A stretch of 64,000 nt of DNA from Geodermatophilus obscurus (GCF_900115395.1 NZ_FOWE01000010.1:186001-250000), one strand, 5' to 3'. Counted from the first letter of the stretch, positions 1 through 10,362 are shown. Numbers and translations are program-made. Notes: generated by a model not told the origin, from the letters alone.

Positions 1-722
1 CCCTGTGGCTCGCGGTCGGCCTGCAGCGGCGCCCGGCGCCCGTCGAGTCCTCCGGGGAGCCCTCGTCGGTGTGGCGGGAGGCCGGCGAGGGGCTGCGGCT
101 GATCGGCGGCAGCCCGCGGCTGCTGGCGATCATCGCGCTGCTGTGGACGGGCACGCTGTTCGCCAACGCCGCCGAGGGCATCGCCGCGCCGCTGACCGAC
201 GACCTCGGCGAGGGCGCGGTCGCGCTGGGCGTGCTGCTGGCGGCCAACCCGATGGGCGTCACGATCGGCGGCCTCGTCGTCGCCCGGCTGCTCGGGACCG
301 CGCGCAGCGAGCGCCTCCTGCCGGCGCTGGTCGTGCTGTCCCTGGCACCGGTGCTCCTCGCCGGGCTGGTCGCGCTGGCGGCCGGCCCGGGGCGCGGGGC
401 GTACGTGCTCGTCGTCGGCCTGCTGTTCGTCGCCGGCCTGGGCGCCTCGTGGACGATCCCGCTCAACGTGGCCTTCGTGCAGGCGGTGCCGCCGGCGATG
501 CGCGGGCGGGCCTTCGGCGTGGCCGTCAGCGGCCTCTACGGCGTGCAGGGCCTGGGTGCCCTCGGCGCCGGCCTGGCCGCCGAGGGGGTGCCGGCCGCCG
601 CGGTCGTGGCGATCGCGGGGGGCGTCGGGCTGGTCGCCGTCGTCCCGTGCCTGCTGGCCCTCGTGCGCAGCCGACCCGGCGTGGCGGGACGGCACCGGGC
701 TGCGGGACCATCGGTGCCATGA
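1..722 (+). CDS. MFS transporter, C-terminal part (5' end outside window)
   Basis: The reading frame is open from base 3 and stops with TGA at 720-722, so the N-terminal half lies outside the window. The visible part starts in a hydrophilic central loop and then shows about six hydrophobic segments separated by short loops, including a Gly-rich stretch near [15 protein letters not shown] and an arginine-containing loop ([16 protein letters not shown]) typical of the second half of a major facilitator. The substrate cannot be told from this half. The stop overlaps the start of the globin gene (ATGA), so the two are probably co-translated. Confidence 0.8.
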   Translation, partial: LWLAVGLQRRPAPVESSGEPSSVWREAGEGLRLIGGSPRLLAIIALLWTGTLFANAAEGIAAPLTDDLGEGAVALGVLLAANPMGVTIGGLVVARLLGTARSERLLPALVVLSLAPVLLAGLVALAAGPGRGAYVLVVGLLFVAGLGASWTIPLNVAFVQAVPPAMRGRAFGVAVSGLYGVQGLGALGAGLAAEGVPAAAVVAIAGGVGLVAVVPCLLALVRSRPGVAGRHRAAGPSVP

Positions 723-1150
723 GCGAGGCGAGCCGGTCCCTGCCCTCGGCACGGACCTTCTACGAGGAGGTCGGTGGCGAGCCGGTCTTCGGTGCGCTGG
801 TCGCCCGCTTCTACGAGGGCGTCCGGTCCGACCCGGTGCTGGCACCGCTCTACCCCCAGGACGACTGGGAGGGCGCCGAGACCCGGCTGCGCCGCTTCCT
901 CGAGCAGTACTGGGGCGGCCCGACCACCTACTCCCAGCAGCGCGGCCACCCGCGGCTGCGCATGCGGCACGCCCCCTTCGCCATCGGCCCGGCCGAGCGC
1001 GACGCGTGGCTGCGGCACATGCGCGACGCCGTCGACTCCCTCGACCTGACCGCCGAGCAGGACGCCACCCTGTGGGGCTACCTGACGATGGCCGCGCGCA
1101 GCATGCAGAACCGGTTCCCCGACGAGGTGGGCGGCGACCTCTCCCCGTGA
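719..1150 (+). CDS. glbO: Group II truncated haemoglobin (GlbO type)
   Basis: The product is 143 residues, the usual length for a 2-on-2 globin. Seen directly: the CD-region motif QYWGGP (about 63-68) with a tyrosine, the proximal histidine in RMRHAPF (about His84), and the G-helix tryptophan in RDAWLRHM (about Trp97), all hallmarks of the actinobacterial GlbO group. Such proteins bind O2 and peroxide at heme and are linked to oxygen delivery or detoxification. The ATG overlaps the MFS stop by four bases, arguing for a shared transcript. Identification is firm; the physiological role is inferred from the family. Confidence 0.93.
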   Translation: MSEASRSLPSARTFYEEVGGEPVFGALVARFYEGVRSDPVLAPLYPQDDWEGAETRLRRFLEQYWGGPTTYSQQRGHPRLRMRHAPFAIGPAERDAWLRHMRDAVDSLDLTAEQDATLWGYLTMAARSMQNRFPDEVGGDLSP

Positions 1151-1283
1151 CCGCCCCGTTCCGGGGGTCGGCGACGGCCGGCACGGGTAGCATCCGTACC
1201 GGAACACAGCGTCGCGGGGGACGCTGGAAACACGGCCTCCGACCGGTCTCGGGGGCCCGCTCCCGGGGGAGGCCCGCCCACCC

Positions 1284-2846
1284 ATGACGCTGCTGCAGGT
1301 CCAGGGCCTGACGAAGTCCTTCGGGGCCAGGCGGGTCCTGCGGGACGTGTCCTTCAGCGTGGGCGAGGGCGAGATCGTCGGGCTCGTCGGCACCAACGGC
1401 GCCGGCAAGTCGACCCTCGGCGACGTGCTCGCCGGCATCACCGCGGCCGACGGCGGGACGATGACCCTGATGGGGCACCCCTACGCCCCGCTGTCGGTGG
1501 AGGACGCCCGGCACCTCGGCGTCGGGGTCGTGCAGCAGCTCGTCCGCATCGACCCCGGGCTGACCGTCGCCCAGGCCGTCTTCCGCGGCACCGCGCAGGC
1601 CGGGCGGCCCCAGGCGGAGCTGCGCCCGCAGGCCCAGGTGCTGCTCGCCGAGGTCGCCCTCGACGTCGACCCCGACACCCTCATCGGGGACCTGCCGCAC
1701 TTCGTGCACGGTCTGGTCGAGACCGCGCGCGTGCTCGCCGAGGACACGCGGCTGGTCGTGCTCGACGAGGTGTCGGCCGCGCTGCTGCCACTGGAGGTCA
1801 GCCGCCTGCACGCCGTCACCGGGCGGCTGAGCCGGCAGGGCCGCGGCGTCCTCTACATCAGCCACCGGCTGCCGGAGATGCTCGAGGTGGTCGACCGGGT
1901 GCTGGTCCTGCGCGAGGGCCGGATCGCCCTGGACAGCGCGAGCGCCGACCTCGACCCCGTCCGACTGGCCGCGGAGACCGTGGGCGCCCCGGTGACCCTG
2001 CCGCCGCCGCGGGTGGCGTCGGTGGCCCCGCCCGCCCCGCAGGGGTCCCCCGCCGGCGACGACGCCCCGCAGGAGCTCGTGCCCGCGCGGGCCACCGCAC
2101 GGCCGCTCCCCGCCCAGGACGAGGTGGCCCTGCAGGTGCGCAACCTGCGCGTGCCCGGCCGCGTCGAGGGCGTCGACCTGCTGCTGCACCGCGGCGAGGT
2201 CATCGGGCTGACCGGGCACCGCTCCTCCGGGGTCGCCGAGATCGCCGACGCCCTCACCGGGGAGCTGCCGGCGGTCACCGACGAGCTGCTGCTGCACGGC
2301 GAGCCCCGCTCGCTCGGCCCGGCCGACGACCGCGGCCTGCGGCTGCCGGCCTACCACCCCGACGAGGACGCCTACGGCGTCGACCCCGGCGAGACGATCG
2401 CCCGGACCCTCACCCAGGAGGCCTGGGGCGCGCTGACCGACATCCGCAAGGAGATCGCCTCGCTGCGCGGCGTGATCCGGACGGTGCACCGGCTCGACGT
2501 CAAGACGCTGAGCATCAGCACCGTCTTCGGCGCGCTCTCCGGCGGGGACCAGCACAAGCTGGCGCTGGCGCGGTGGATGGCCTCGGCCCACGACGTCGTC
2601 GTGCTCCACGAGCCCACCCGCGGCCTCGACGTGCGGGCCCGCATGCAGGTGCGGCAACTGCTCGACGAGGCCACCGCGCACGGGACGTCGGTCGTCGTCG
2701 TGTCGGTCGACCCCGACGAGCTCGCCGAGTGCTGTGACCGCGTGGGCATCGTGTCCGGGGGCCGCGTCGCCCGCTGGATCGACACCCGCGAGCTCGCCGT
2801 CGACGCGGTGCGCGACCGCATCGTCGAGGCGGCCACCGCGGCGTAG
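1284..2846 (+). CDS. Sugar-type (RbsA-like) double ABC ATPase, orphan
   Basis: 520 residues with two nucleotide-binding halves, as in RbsA/XylG ATPases of CUT2 sugar importers. The first half has Walker A GTNGAGKS (about 36-43) and Walker B LVVLDE, but the expected LSxxQ signature is replaced by LPHFVHGLVETARVLA. The second half has the usual degenerate P-loop (GHRSSGVAEIADAL) and an intact LSGGDQ signature near 417, followed by VVLHEPTRGLDV. A roughly 50-residue Pro/Ala-rich linker joins the halves. No permease or binding-protein gene lies on either side, so it must pair with products encoded elsewhere or has another role. Start is the ATG at 1284; no strong Shine-Dalgarno is visible. Confidence 0.85.
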   Translation: MTLLQVQGLTKSFGARRVLRDVSFSVGEGEIVGLVGTNGAGKSTLGDVLAGITAADGGTMTLMGHPYAPLSVEDARHLGVGVVQQLVRIDPGLTVAQAVFRGTAQAGRPQAELRPQAQVLLAEVALDVDPDTLIGDLPHFVHGLVETARVLAEDTRLVVLDEVSAALLPLEVSRLHAVTGRLSRQGRGVLYISHRLPEMLEVVDRVLVLREGRIALDSASADLDPVRLAAETVGAPVTLPPPRVASVAPPAPQGSPAGDDAPQELVPARATARPLPAQDEVALQVRNLRVPGRVEGVDLLLHRGEVIGLTGHRSSGVAEIADALTGELPAVTDELLLHGEPRSLGPADDRGLRLPAYHPDEDAYGVDPGETIARTLTQEAWGALTDIRKEIASLRGVIRTVHRLDVKTLSISTVFGALSGGDQHKLALARWMASAHDVVVLHEPTRGLDVRARMQVRQLLDEATAHGTSVVVVSVDPDELAECCDRVGIVSGGRVARWIDTRELAVDAVRDRIVEAATAA

Positions 2847-2897
2847 GAGCGGGACCGGATCACCCCGCACCGGTCATCCCGCACCGGCCGTGCCGGT

Positions 2898-2938
2898 GCC
2901 GACGCCCGGCCCTGCCTCCGTCCGGGCCGGGCGTCGGC
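2898..2938. terminator. Bidirectional hairpin terminator
   Basis: A perfect 15-bp inverted repeat (2898-2912 with 2924-2938, 11-nt loop) lies between two convergent genes. There is no T-tract, as is common in high-GC actinobacteria. Confidence 0.75.
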
Positions 2939-2944
2939 GGCCGC

Positions 2945-3313
2945 TCAGACGCTGACCGTCGCCGCGACGGCCCGCAGCTTGTGCCGCGCGAGCGCGAGGT
3001 TCGCGGTGACCCGGTTGAGCACGAGGTAGATGAACAGGCCGGCGTTGCCCTGGCCCTTGAGCACGTTGATCAGGTGGTACTGGTTCTGCAGCGTGATCAG
3101 GATGTCCTCGACCTCCTCCTTGATCTCGAGGTCGTTGATCGTGCGGAGCTTCGCGCGGATCACGTTGGAGTTCCCCGCGGCCGCGACGTTGAGGTCGAAG
3201 CCGGGGGTGCCGCCGAAGGCGAGGGCCATGCCGCTGTCGATGTCGACGATCGCGGCGCCGTTGGCACCCTCGATGGCGAGCAGCTCGGCGATGACGTTGT
3301 CCAGTTGTGCCAC
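2945..3313 (-). CDS. Roadblock/LC7-like small protein
   Basis: A 122-residue protein starting VAQLDNVIAELLAIEG. It shows the pattern of actinobacterial roadblock/LC7 proteins: an N-terminal helix, an AAIVDIDSGMALAFGG strand-turn-strand, then a long helix and C-terminal strands (GLFIYLVL). Roadblock proteins often work with small Ras-like GTPases of the MglA type or with sensor kinases; none is adjacent here. The GTG at 3313 is chosen because AGGAG sits 8 nt upstream and homologues I recall begin MAQLD. The same frame stays open to an ATG at 3646, which would add a Pro-rich 111-residue N-terminus; I consider this less likely. Confidence 0.72.
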   Translation of the reverse strand: MAQLDNVIAELLAIEGANGAAIVDIDSGMALAFGGTPGFDLNVAAAGNSNVIRAKLRTINDLEIKEEVEDILITLQNQYHLINVLKGQGNAGLFIYLVLNRVTANLALARHKLRAVAATVSV

Positions 3314-3979
3314 GGGTGGGGCTCCTGTCGTCTCGAGGGGGGGACGCAGCGGGGCGCTGCGCACCGGGTCCGGAGAGGACCCGGGTCGACCGGACGGACC
3401 GGACGTCTCTGTGTGTGCGGCCCGCGGGGGGAGCGCCGCGTCGTGCGGCGCACCGGGCGGGTCGCGGTGCGGGACTCCCCCGTCGACGGCGGGTGACGGG
3501 TCCGGGGGCGGGGCGACCCGGGTCGGCGCGTCCGGCCCGGACCCGCCGCCGCGGAGGCGGTCGGGCTCCGGTGGCCGCTCCGCGGGCGGCTCCTGCGGTG
3601 CGGGGCGTCCCCACGACCACAGCGACGCCCACCACCCGGTTGCCATGCCAGTCGTTTCCGCCTGTTCCTGCCTTCGCCGAGGGGCCCAGGAACCCCAGAC
3701 AACACGGCGCCCGGAGGCCCGGCAAACCGGCGGACGTATCTGCAGGTGAGCGCGCCGCCACCGAACGCGACCGGCCCGGAGGGCCCCGCGGAGGGGCCGG
3801 GACACCCCTACCGCGGCCCGCACGGGCTCCGCGACGGCGATCCCCCGGGGGTCAGGGCCGCCGGCGCGGACGGGGTCCCGGGCCCGCGCGACCGCAGGTT
3901 GGTCGCCGGTGGCCGGTAGGGCAGACTCGGCGCGTTCCCGCGGCGCCCGGCCGGTGCCGCCCCGCCCTCAGGAGGATCC
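3314..3979. other. 666-bp region without a convincing gene
   Basis: No frame here has recognisable protein content. On the minus strand the frame of the roadblock gene stays open with a Pro/Arg-rich sequence starting from an ATG at 3646 (MATGWWASLWSWGRP), which could be a disordered N-terminal extension or chance in high-GC DNA. The slightly less GC-rich stretch at about 3640-3760 is the likeliest place for the promoters of the divergent roadblock and bioY genes. I see no riboswitch-like structure. Confidence 0.5.
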
Positions 3980-4579
3980 TTGGCCACCGCTTCCGTGCCG
4001 GCGTTCCCCACCCGGCCGCTCGTCCTCGCCGACCTGGTGCCCGCCGTCCGGGCCCGCAACGTCGTCCTGGTCGCGCTGGGCGTGCTGTTCACCGCCCTGC
4101 TCGCGCAGGTCTCGGTGCCGGTGCCCGGCTCGCCGGTCCCGGTGACCGGGCAGACCCTCGCCGTGGTGCTCACCGCCGCCAGCCTCGGCCCGGCGCGGGG
4201 CGTGTCCGTGCAGGTCGTCTACATCCTCGCCGCCCTGGTCGGGCTGCCGTTCTACTCGGAGGCCTCCGGCGGCTGGGACGTCGTCGTCGGCGCGACCGGC
4301 GGCTACGTCTTCGGCTTCATCCCGGCCGCGTACCTCATCGGCCTGGCCGCCCGGCACGGTGCCGACCGGCGCTTCCGCACCTCGGTGCCGCTGTTCGTGG
4401 CCGGCCAGGCGGTCGTCTTCGCCGTCGGCGTGCCGTGGCTGGCCCTGGCCACCGGCATGAGCGCCGCGCAGGCGCTGGAGGCGGGCTTCTACCCGTTCAT
4501 CCTCGGCGGGCTGGTCAAGGCCGCCGTCGCCGCGGCCGTCCTCGGGGGCGCCTGGCGGGTGGCGCGCCACCGGAGCTGA
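3980..4579 (+). CDS. bioY: Biotin transporter substrate-binding component BioY
   Basis: 199 residues with about six membrane segments. BioY features are clear: VSVPVPGSPVPVTGQTL near the N-terminus, GLPFYSEASGGW in the centre, and GGYVFGFIPAAYLIG. BioY is the biotin-binding S-component of an ECF transporter and can act alone or with EcfA/EcfT, which are not encoded nearby. The start is a TTG at 3980 preceded by a perfect AGGAGG four bases upstream. A strong hairpin terminator follows directly, so it is probably transcribed alone. Confidence 0.93.
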   Translation: MATASVPAFPTRPLVLADLVPAVRARNVVLVALGVLFTALLAQVSVPVPGSPVPVTGQTLAVVLTAASLGPARGVSVQVVYILAALVGLPFYSEASGGWDVVVGATGGYVFGFIPAAYLIGLAARHGADRRFRTSVPLFVAGQAVVFAVGVPWLALATGMSAAQALEAGFYPFILGGLVKAAVAAAVLGGAWRVARHRS

Positions 4580-4591
4580 CCCCGGCCGTAC

Positions 4592-4633
4592 CGCGTCGTG
4601 CCCTGCTCCCCCTCGGGAGCGGGGCACGACGCG
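4592..4633 (+). terminator. Hairpin terminator after bioY
   Basis: 19-bp stem (4592-4610 with 4615-4633, one T-G wobble) and a 4-nt loop, 12 bases after the bioY stop codon. Confidence 0.8.
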
Positions 4634-4664
4634 TTCGGCGGCCGCCGCGGAACCCGGCGGCGCC

Positions 4665-5123
4665 GTGGTCCGTGGACTGGGTGTGGACACCCTCCGCACA
4701 CTGCTCAACCTGGTCTGGCTGGTCCTGCACGGCTGGCTGCTCGCCCTCGCCTACGCCCTCGCCGGCGTCGTCGCCTGCCTGTTCGTGGTGACCATCCCGT
4801 TCGGCATCGCGGCGTTCCGGCTGGCCGGGTTCGTGGTGTGGCCCTTCGGCCGGACGACGGTGCGCGCACCTGGCGCCGGGGTGGCCTCGGCGGTGGGGAA
4901 CCTCGTGTGGTTCCTCGTGGCGGGCTGGTGGCTGGCGCTGGTGCACCTGGTCGCCGGCATCGCGTTCTGCCTGACGGTCGTCGGCATCCCGTTCGGGGTC
5001 GCGTCGTTCAGGCTGGCCGCCGTCGGGCTGTTCCCGCTGGGCAAGCGGGTGGTCGACTCGGCGCCGCCGCGCGACTGGATGCACGCCGGCAGCAGCGTGG
5101 CGCAGGCGGCGCCGCTGCGCTGA
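4665..5123 (+). CDS. YccF-domain inner-membrane protein
   Basis: About 152 residues with two copies of the same unit: N/L-rich membrane segment, then a segment ending in TIPFGIAAFRLAGFVVWPFG (first) or VGIPFGVASFRLAAVGLFPLG (second). This internal duplication is the signature of the YccF family of small bacterial membrane proteins of unknown function. The start is uncertain: GTG at 4665, 4674 or 4680 are all possible and none has a strong ribosome site. Confidence 0.85.
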   Translation: MVRGLGVDTLRTLLNLVWLVLHGWLLALAYALAGVVACLFVVTIPFGIAAFRLAGFVVWPFGRTTVRAPGAGVASAVGNLVWFLVAGWWLALVHLVAGIAFCLTVVGIPFGVASFRLAAVGLFPLGKRVVDSAPPRDWMHAGSSVAQAAPLR

Positions 5124-5132
5124 CGCCGGGCG

Positions 5133-5546
5133 TCACTCCCCCGGCTCGTCCTCCCAGCGGGCGAGGAACTCCCGCTCGTCCGCGCTGAGCCGGCGGGGCC
5201 GGTCGATGGTGAAGTCGAAGGGCACGAGCAGCGTGCTGCCGGTGACGGCGAGGCGCTCGTGGTCGAAGACCTCGTAGTGGCAGGTGAACGCGGCGGCGCG
5301 CACGTCCGACACCCAGATCTGGACGTCGAGCGGGCGGGCGGAGTAGACGACCGGCAGCTTGTAGCGGATCTCGTGCGCGGCGACGACCGTGCCGCGGCGC
5401 AGGCCGGTCCGCTCCTCCAGCGACGCCCGCTCGAAGAACAGCGCCACGCGGGCCATCTCGAAGTACTGCAGGTGGACGACGTTGTTGACGTGGCCGTAGG
5501 CGTCCATGTCCGACCAGCGCATCGGGACCTGCACCGTGTACCGCAC
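5133..5546 (-). CDS. Acyl-CoA thioesterase, hot-dog fold (4HBT)
   Basis: 137 residues. MRWSDMDAYGHVNNVVHLQYFEMARV is a canonical 4-hydroxybenzoyl-CoA thioesterase-like active-site region, with the catalytic Asp in DMDAYGHVNN, followed by the alternating strands of a hot-dog fold. Such enzymes hydrolyse acyl-CoA thioesters in the cytoplasm; the chain specificity cannot be read from sequence. The GTG at 5546 (VRYTVQVPMRWSD) is chosen because the N-terminal strand before MRWSD is normally present; an ATG at 5522 would remove it. The gene is divergent from the phosphatase-like gene. Confidence 0.88.
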   Translation of the reverse strand: MRYTVQVPMRWSDMDAYGHVNNVVHLQYFEMARVALFFERASLEERTGLRRGTVVAAHEIRYKLPVVYSARPLDVQIWVSDVRAAAFTCHYEVFDHERLAVTGSTLLVPFDFTIDRPRRLSADEREFLARWEDEPGE

Positions 5547-5618
5547 GGTGCGACACCCTGCCGCACGTCCGCTCGCGCCGTCGACGCGGTCACGGGCGCA
5601 CCGTCCTACGGTGCCGTC

Positions 5619-6047
5619 GTGGGCACCTGGGACGACGGCGGACCGGGTGTCGTCGTCCTGCCGTCGGGACGCCGGGTACGCGGCCGCGGGCTCCGCGCGC
5701 CGGTGCCCGCCGGACCGCTCCCCTCGTTCGGCGTCTACCTGCTGGGCCGGCCACCGGGCGCCCTCGGCTGGGAGAGCCGGTGGGTGCGCTGGCCGGACTT
5801 CCGGCTGCCCGCCGACCCCGCCGCCCTGCGCGCGGCCCTGACCGAGGTGTGGGAGCGGTCGGCCGGCGAGCGGGTCGAGATCGCCTGCGGCGGTGGGACC
5901 GGACGGACCGGGACGGCGCTGGCCTGCCTGGCCGTCCTCGACGGCGTGCCGGCCGCCGAGGCCGTGGCCCTCGTCCGCCGCGTCTACCGCCCGCGCGCGG
6001 TGGAGACCCGCCGTCAGGCCCGGTTCGTGGCCGGCTTCGGACCCTGA
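5619..6047 (+). CDS. Protein-tyrosine-phosphatase-like protein
   Basis: 142 residues. The P-loop CGGGTGRTGTALAC matches the Cys-x5-Arg signature of cysteine-dependent phosphatases, and RWPDFRLPAD about 40 residues before it could supply the general-acid Asp loop. The fold and length fit a small dual-specificity-type phosphatase acting on phosphoproteins or other phosphoesters. The GTG start at 5619 (VGTWDDGGPG) was chosen because upstream codons overlap the divergent thioesterase gene. The substrate is unknown. Confidence 0.78.
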   Translation: MGTWDDGGPGVVVLPSGRRVRGRGLRAPVPAGPLPSFGVYLLGRPPGALGWESRWVRWPDFRLPADPAALRAALTEVWERSAGERVEIACGGGTGRTGTALACLAVLDGVPAAEAVALVRRVYRPRAVETRRQARFVAGFGP

Positions 6048-6111
6048 GACGACCGGGGGACGGCCCGGGACGACGCGGACGACCAAGACGACCGGGATGG
6101 CCCGGACACGT

Positions 6112-6148
6112 CGACGGCCGGCCGGAGCGGTGCTCCGGCCGGCCGTCG
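6112..6148. terminator. Bidirectional hairpin terminator
   Basis: A perfect 17-bp stem (6112-6128 with 6132-6148) with a 3-nt loop between the convergent phosphatase-like and ettA genes. Confidence 0.8.
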
Positions 6149-6193
6149 GCTGGTGAGGTGCCGGCACGGCCCCGCGGCAGGGGGCCGCGGTGG

Positions 6194-7864
<1,671 letters not shown>

Positions 7865-7913
7865 TGGGGGTAGAGCCTTCCGTCGGTGCGCGGGATCGGT
7901 CCGCGAGGAGGGG

Positions 7914-7935
7914 CGGGCCGGTGTGTGCCGGCCCG
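7914..7935 (-). terminator. Hairpin between ssb and ettA
   Basis: 8-bp GC stem (7914-7921 with 7928-7935) and 6-nt loop, about 45 bases downstream of the ssb stop. It probably ends or attenuates the ssb transcript. Confidence 0.5.
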
Positions 7936-7979
7936 GCCCCCGTACGTTCTCGGTCCCGATCCTCCCAGTTGGCAGGCCG

Positions 7980-8504
7980 CTAGTGCAGGGCCGGTTCCGG
8001 CAGGGCACCGAGCTCGTGCTCGAGTGCCTGCGCCGCCGCGGAGGTCTCGGGGTCCAGCGTGTACAACGGCTCGACGGGGCCGTCGTAGTCCCGCTCGTCG
8101 GCACCGTCTGCGGCCGGTGGCTCGGCCGCGGCCGGGACGGGCGCGGCCCGCTGGGTGCGGCGGAAGTCGGCGGTGCCCCGCGCGAGGTTCGGCCCGACCG
8201 CCTCGGCCTTGACCCGCGGCCTGCTGCGCGGCCCCTGCTCGGACTCCCACTGGTCGGTGCGGATGACGCCGCGGACGACGACGGGGTCGCCCTTGCTGAG
8301 GCTGTGCGACACGTTGCCGCCCAGCTCGCCCCAGCACTCGACGTCGACGAAGAAGGTGGCCCCGTCGACGAAGCCCTGGGTGGCGCCGTCGTACCGCCGC
8401 TCGGTGGAGGCGAGCCGGAAGTTGGTGACGCTGCCGCCCTGCGTGCGGACGCGGCTGGGCGAGGTGACGACGTTGCCGATCACGGTGATCTCGGTGGCGC
8501 TCAC
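7980..8504 (-). CDS. ssb: Single-stranded DNA-binding protein
   Basis: 174 residues. The OB-fold occupies about residues 1-115 (ITVIGNVVTSPSRV, FFVDVECWGELGGNV, GDPVVVRGVIRTDQW), followed by an acidic, Ala/Pro-rich tail. The tail lacks the usual C-terminal DDDIPF-type peptide, so this is likely a secondary SSB paralogue rather than the main replicative one, which is normally next to rpsF/rplI. The GTG start at 8504 has GAGGAG upstream. The gene is near tRNA-Arg and is transcribed away from it. Confidence 0.9.
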   Translation of the reverse strand: MSATEITVIGNVVTSPSRVRTQGGSVTNFRLASTERRYDGATQGFVDGATFFVDVECWGELGGNVSHSLSKGDPVVVRGVIRTDQWESEQGPRSRPRVKAEAVGPNLARGTADFRRTQRAAPVPAAAEPPAADGADERDYDGPVEPLYTLDPETSAAAQALEHELGALPEPALH

Positions 8505-8685
8505 GGTGCTCCTCGGGTCTGTCCTGGCCGGCACGGTGCCGGTCCGGGCACGACCCTGGGGCCGCCGGGAGCCGGACGGCGCACGTGCGGACGACCTGTG
8601 GAGCCCGGGCCGCCTGTGGAGGACGGGCGCCGCGATGTCACCGGGGCGCCCCGCGGCGGCGGGAGGTGTCATCATCGGCGACCGA

Positions 8686-8758
8686 GCGCCCGTAGCTCAG
8701 CGGATAGAGCAGGTGCCTTCTAAGCACTTGGTCGCAGGTTCGAGTCCTGCCGGGCGCG
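8686..8758 (+). tRNA. tRNA-Arg (anticodon TCT)
   Basis: A 73-nt cloverleaf: 7-bp acceptor (gcgcccg with cgggcgc), a D-arm closed by gctc/gagc, an anticodon stem around the loop CTTCTAA, and a T-arm with GGTTCGAGTCC. The anticodon TCT reads AGA, a rare codon in DNA this GC-rich. CCA is not encoded. Confidence 0.96.
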
Positions 8759-8759
8759 C

Positions 8760-10190
8760 TCAGGCCCCGCCGACGCGCCCGCCGGGCAGCCGCACGCGCA
8801 GCACCGTCCCACCCGGCCCGGTGTCGATGCCGATCTCGCCGCCGTGGTGCTGCACGACCCGCCGCGAGATGTCCAGCCCCAGGCCGGTCCCCTGGCCGAC
8901 GCCCTTCGTCGTGAAGAACGGGTCGAACGCGTGCGCCCGGGTCTCCTCCGACATCCCCGGGCCGCTGTCGCCGACCTCCACGACCACCGCACCCCGCTCC
9001 CACCCGGTCCGCACCCGCAGCGTCCCGGCGTCGCCCATGGCGTCGAGGGCGTTGTCGACCAGGCGGGTCCACAGCTGGTTGAGCTCGCCGGGGAGGGCCT
9101 GGATGCGCGGGACGTCCTGGCCGTAGTCCCGCTCGACCCGCACGCCCGGGGGGATCCGGTGGGCGAGCGTCACGAGCGTGCTCTCCAGGCCCTCCGCGAC
9201 GTCGGTCCGCTGCATCGACGCCCGGTCCAGCTGCGAGTACGACCGGACCGCCGCCACCAGGTCGGAGATGCGCTGCGTCGACTCCTTGACCTCGGCGAGC
9301 AGGACCGTGACCGACAGGGTGCTGGCCACCCACTCCAGCCCGGCGGCGAGGGGGTCCTCCCCCACGACCCCGGCGGCCCGGTCGCACCACTCGGGGTCGG
9401 CGCCGGCCGCGGCGAGCGCGGGCGCCAGGACCCACTCCCGGGCGACGTCGTGGTCGGCCAGCCAGTCCGCGAGCTCGTCCTCCCGGTCGGCGAGGACCAT
9501 CGGGCTCTCCCCGCCCGGACGGGACCCCAGCTCCTGGCGCAGCGCGTCGAGCCCGGTGAACTGCTCGGCGCTGACGGGGACGCCGGCCAGCCGGCGCAGG
9601 GAGGCGAACATGCCGTCGCAGGCCTCGGCGAGGGCGTCGACGGCGCGGGTCGCCGCCGCGGCGGGGTTGTTCAGCTCGTGCGCCAGGCCGGCCGCGAGGG
9701 TGCCGAGGGCGGCCAGGGCCTCCCGCTGGCGGGCCATCGTCTCGTAGTTGCGCGCCGACCGGGAGACGCCCTCGGTGAGCAGAAGGCCCAGCGGGAAGCG
9801 CGCCGTCCAGATCCGGCGCAGCTCCGCGGCGGGGATCCGCAGCACCCGGCCGGGGGCGACGGCGCGGCCGGTGGCCAGGTAGGCGCCGTGCTCGTCCCAG
9901 GCCCGGAACCCCCCGGCCCACCGTCCCGGCACGTCCATCGTCCCGAGGACGGTCTCCTCGTGGCCGACGTGCCGCAGCAGGTCGATGCTGCCGTCGAGCA
10001 GGACCCACCAGGACTCGGCCGGCTGGTTCTCCACCCAGAGGACGTCCTCGGGGCCGAAGTGCACCTCCTCCCCGGCCGCGGACAGCTCCTGGAGCTGGTC
10101 GTCGGCGACGCCGTCGAAGAGGGTCATCCCGCGCAGGTCGTCGGGGCCGGCCCGCCGGGGCCCTCCGTCGGGAGGAGCTGACCTGGTCAT
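8760..10190 (-). CDS. Cyclic-nucleotide-binding-domain sensor histidine kinase, orphan
   Basis: 476 residues. Residues about 20-135 form a cyclic-nucleotide-binding-like beta roll (MTLFDGVADDQLQELSAAG, WWVLLDGSIDLLRHVG). A kinase core follows with phospho-acceptor His171 in GLAHELNNPAAAA, N-box RLVDNALDAM, G1 VGDSGPGMSEE and G2 GQGTGLGLDI. There is no membrane segment, so this is a cytoplasmic sensor. No response-regulator gene is adjacent, making it an orphan kinase. The stop codon is two bases past the oppositely transcribed tRNA-Arg. The ligand of the N-terminal domain is unknown. Confidence 0.88.
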   Translation of the reverse strand: MTRSAPPDGGPRRAGPDDLRGMTLFDGVADDQLQELSAAGEEVHFGPEDVLWVENQPAESWWVLLDGSIDLLRHVGHEETVLGTMDVPGRWAGGFRAWDEHGAYLATGRAVAPGRVLRIPAAELRRIWTARFPLGLLLTEGVSRSARNYETMARQREALAALGTLAAGLAHELNNPAAAATRAVDALAEACDGMFASLRRLAGVPVSAEQFTGLDALRQELGSRPGGESPMVLADREDELADWLADHDVAREWVLAPALAAAGADPEWCDRAAGVVGEDPLAAGLEWVASTLSVTVLLAEVKESTQRISDLVAAVRSYSQLDRASMQRTDVAEGLESTLVTLAHRIPPGVRVERDYGQDVPRIQALPGELNQLWTRLVDNALDAMGDAGTLRVRTGWERGAVVVEVGDSGPGMSEETRAHAFDPFFTTKGVGQGTGLGLDISRRVVQHHGGEIGIDTGPGGTVLRVRLPGGRVGGA

Positions 10191-10362
10191 GTCCGCGACC
10201 TCCTGACGCCCCGGGACGGTGCGCCGCATGCAAGCACGCGGGGGCGTCCTCCCGGACGGTCCCGGGCGCCGCGGAGCGCCGCCCTGCCCGGTGGCCACCG
10301 TGCGCCCGGCGGCGTGCGCACCCGGTGACGACCAGGGTCCCGTCCGGGCGCTGGCGGTGGCT

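Noticed and set aside
3700-3979. A biotin or other riboswitch before bioY
   Set aside because: No conserved riboswitch elements are visible; the region is plain GC-rich DNA with a simple Shine-Dalgarno.
3307-4791. A 494-codon plus-strand open frame across the gap before bioY
   Set aside because: It overlaps bioY in another frame and has Arg/Pro-rich content without domain features; bioY is clearly the real gene.
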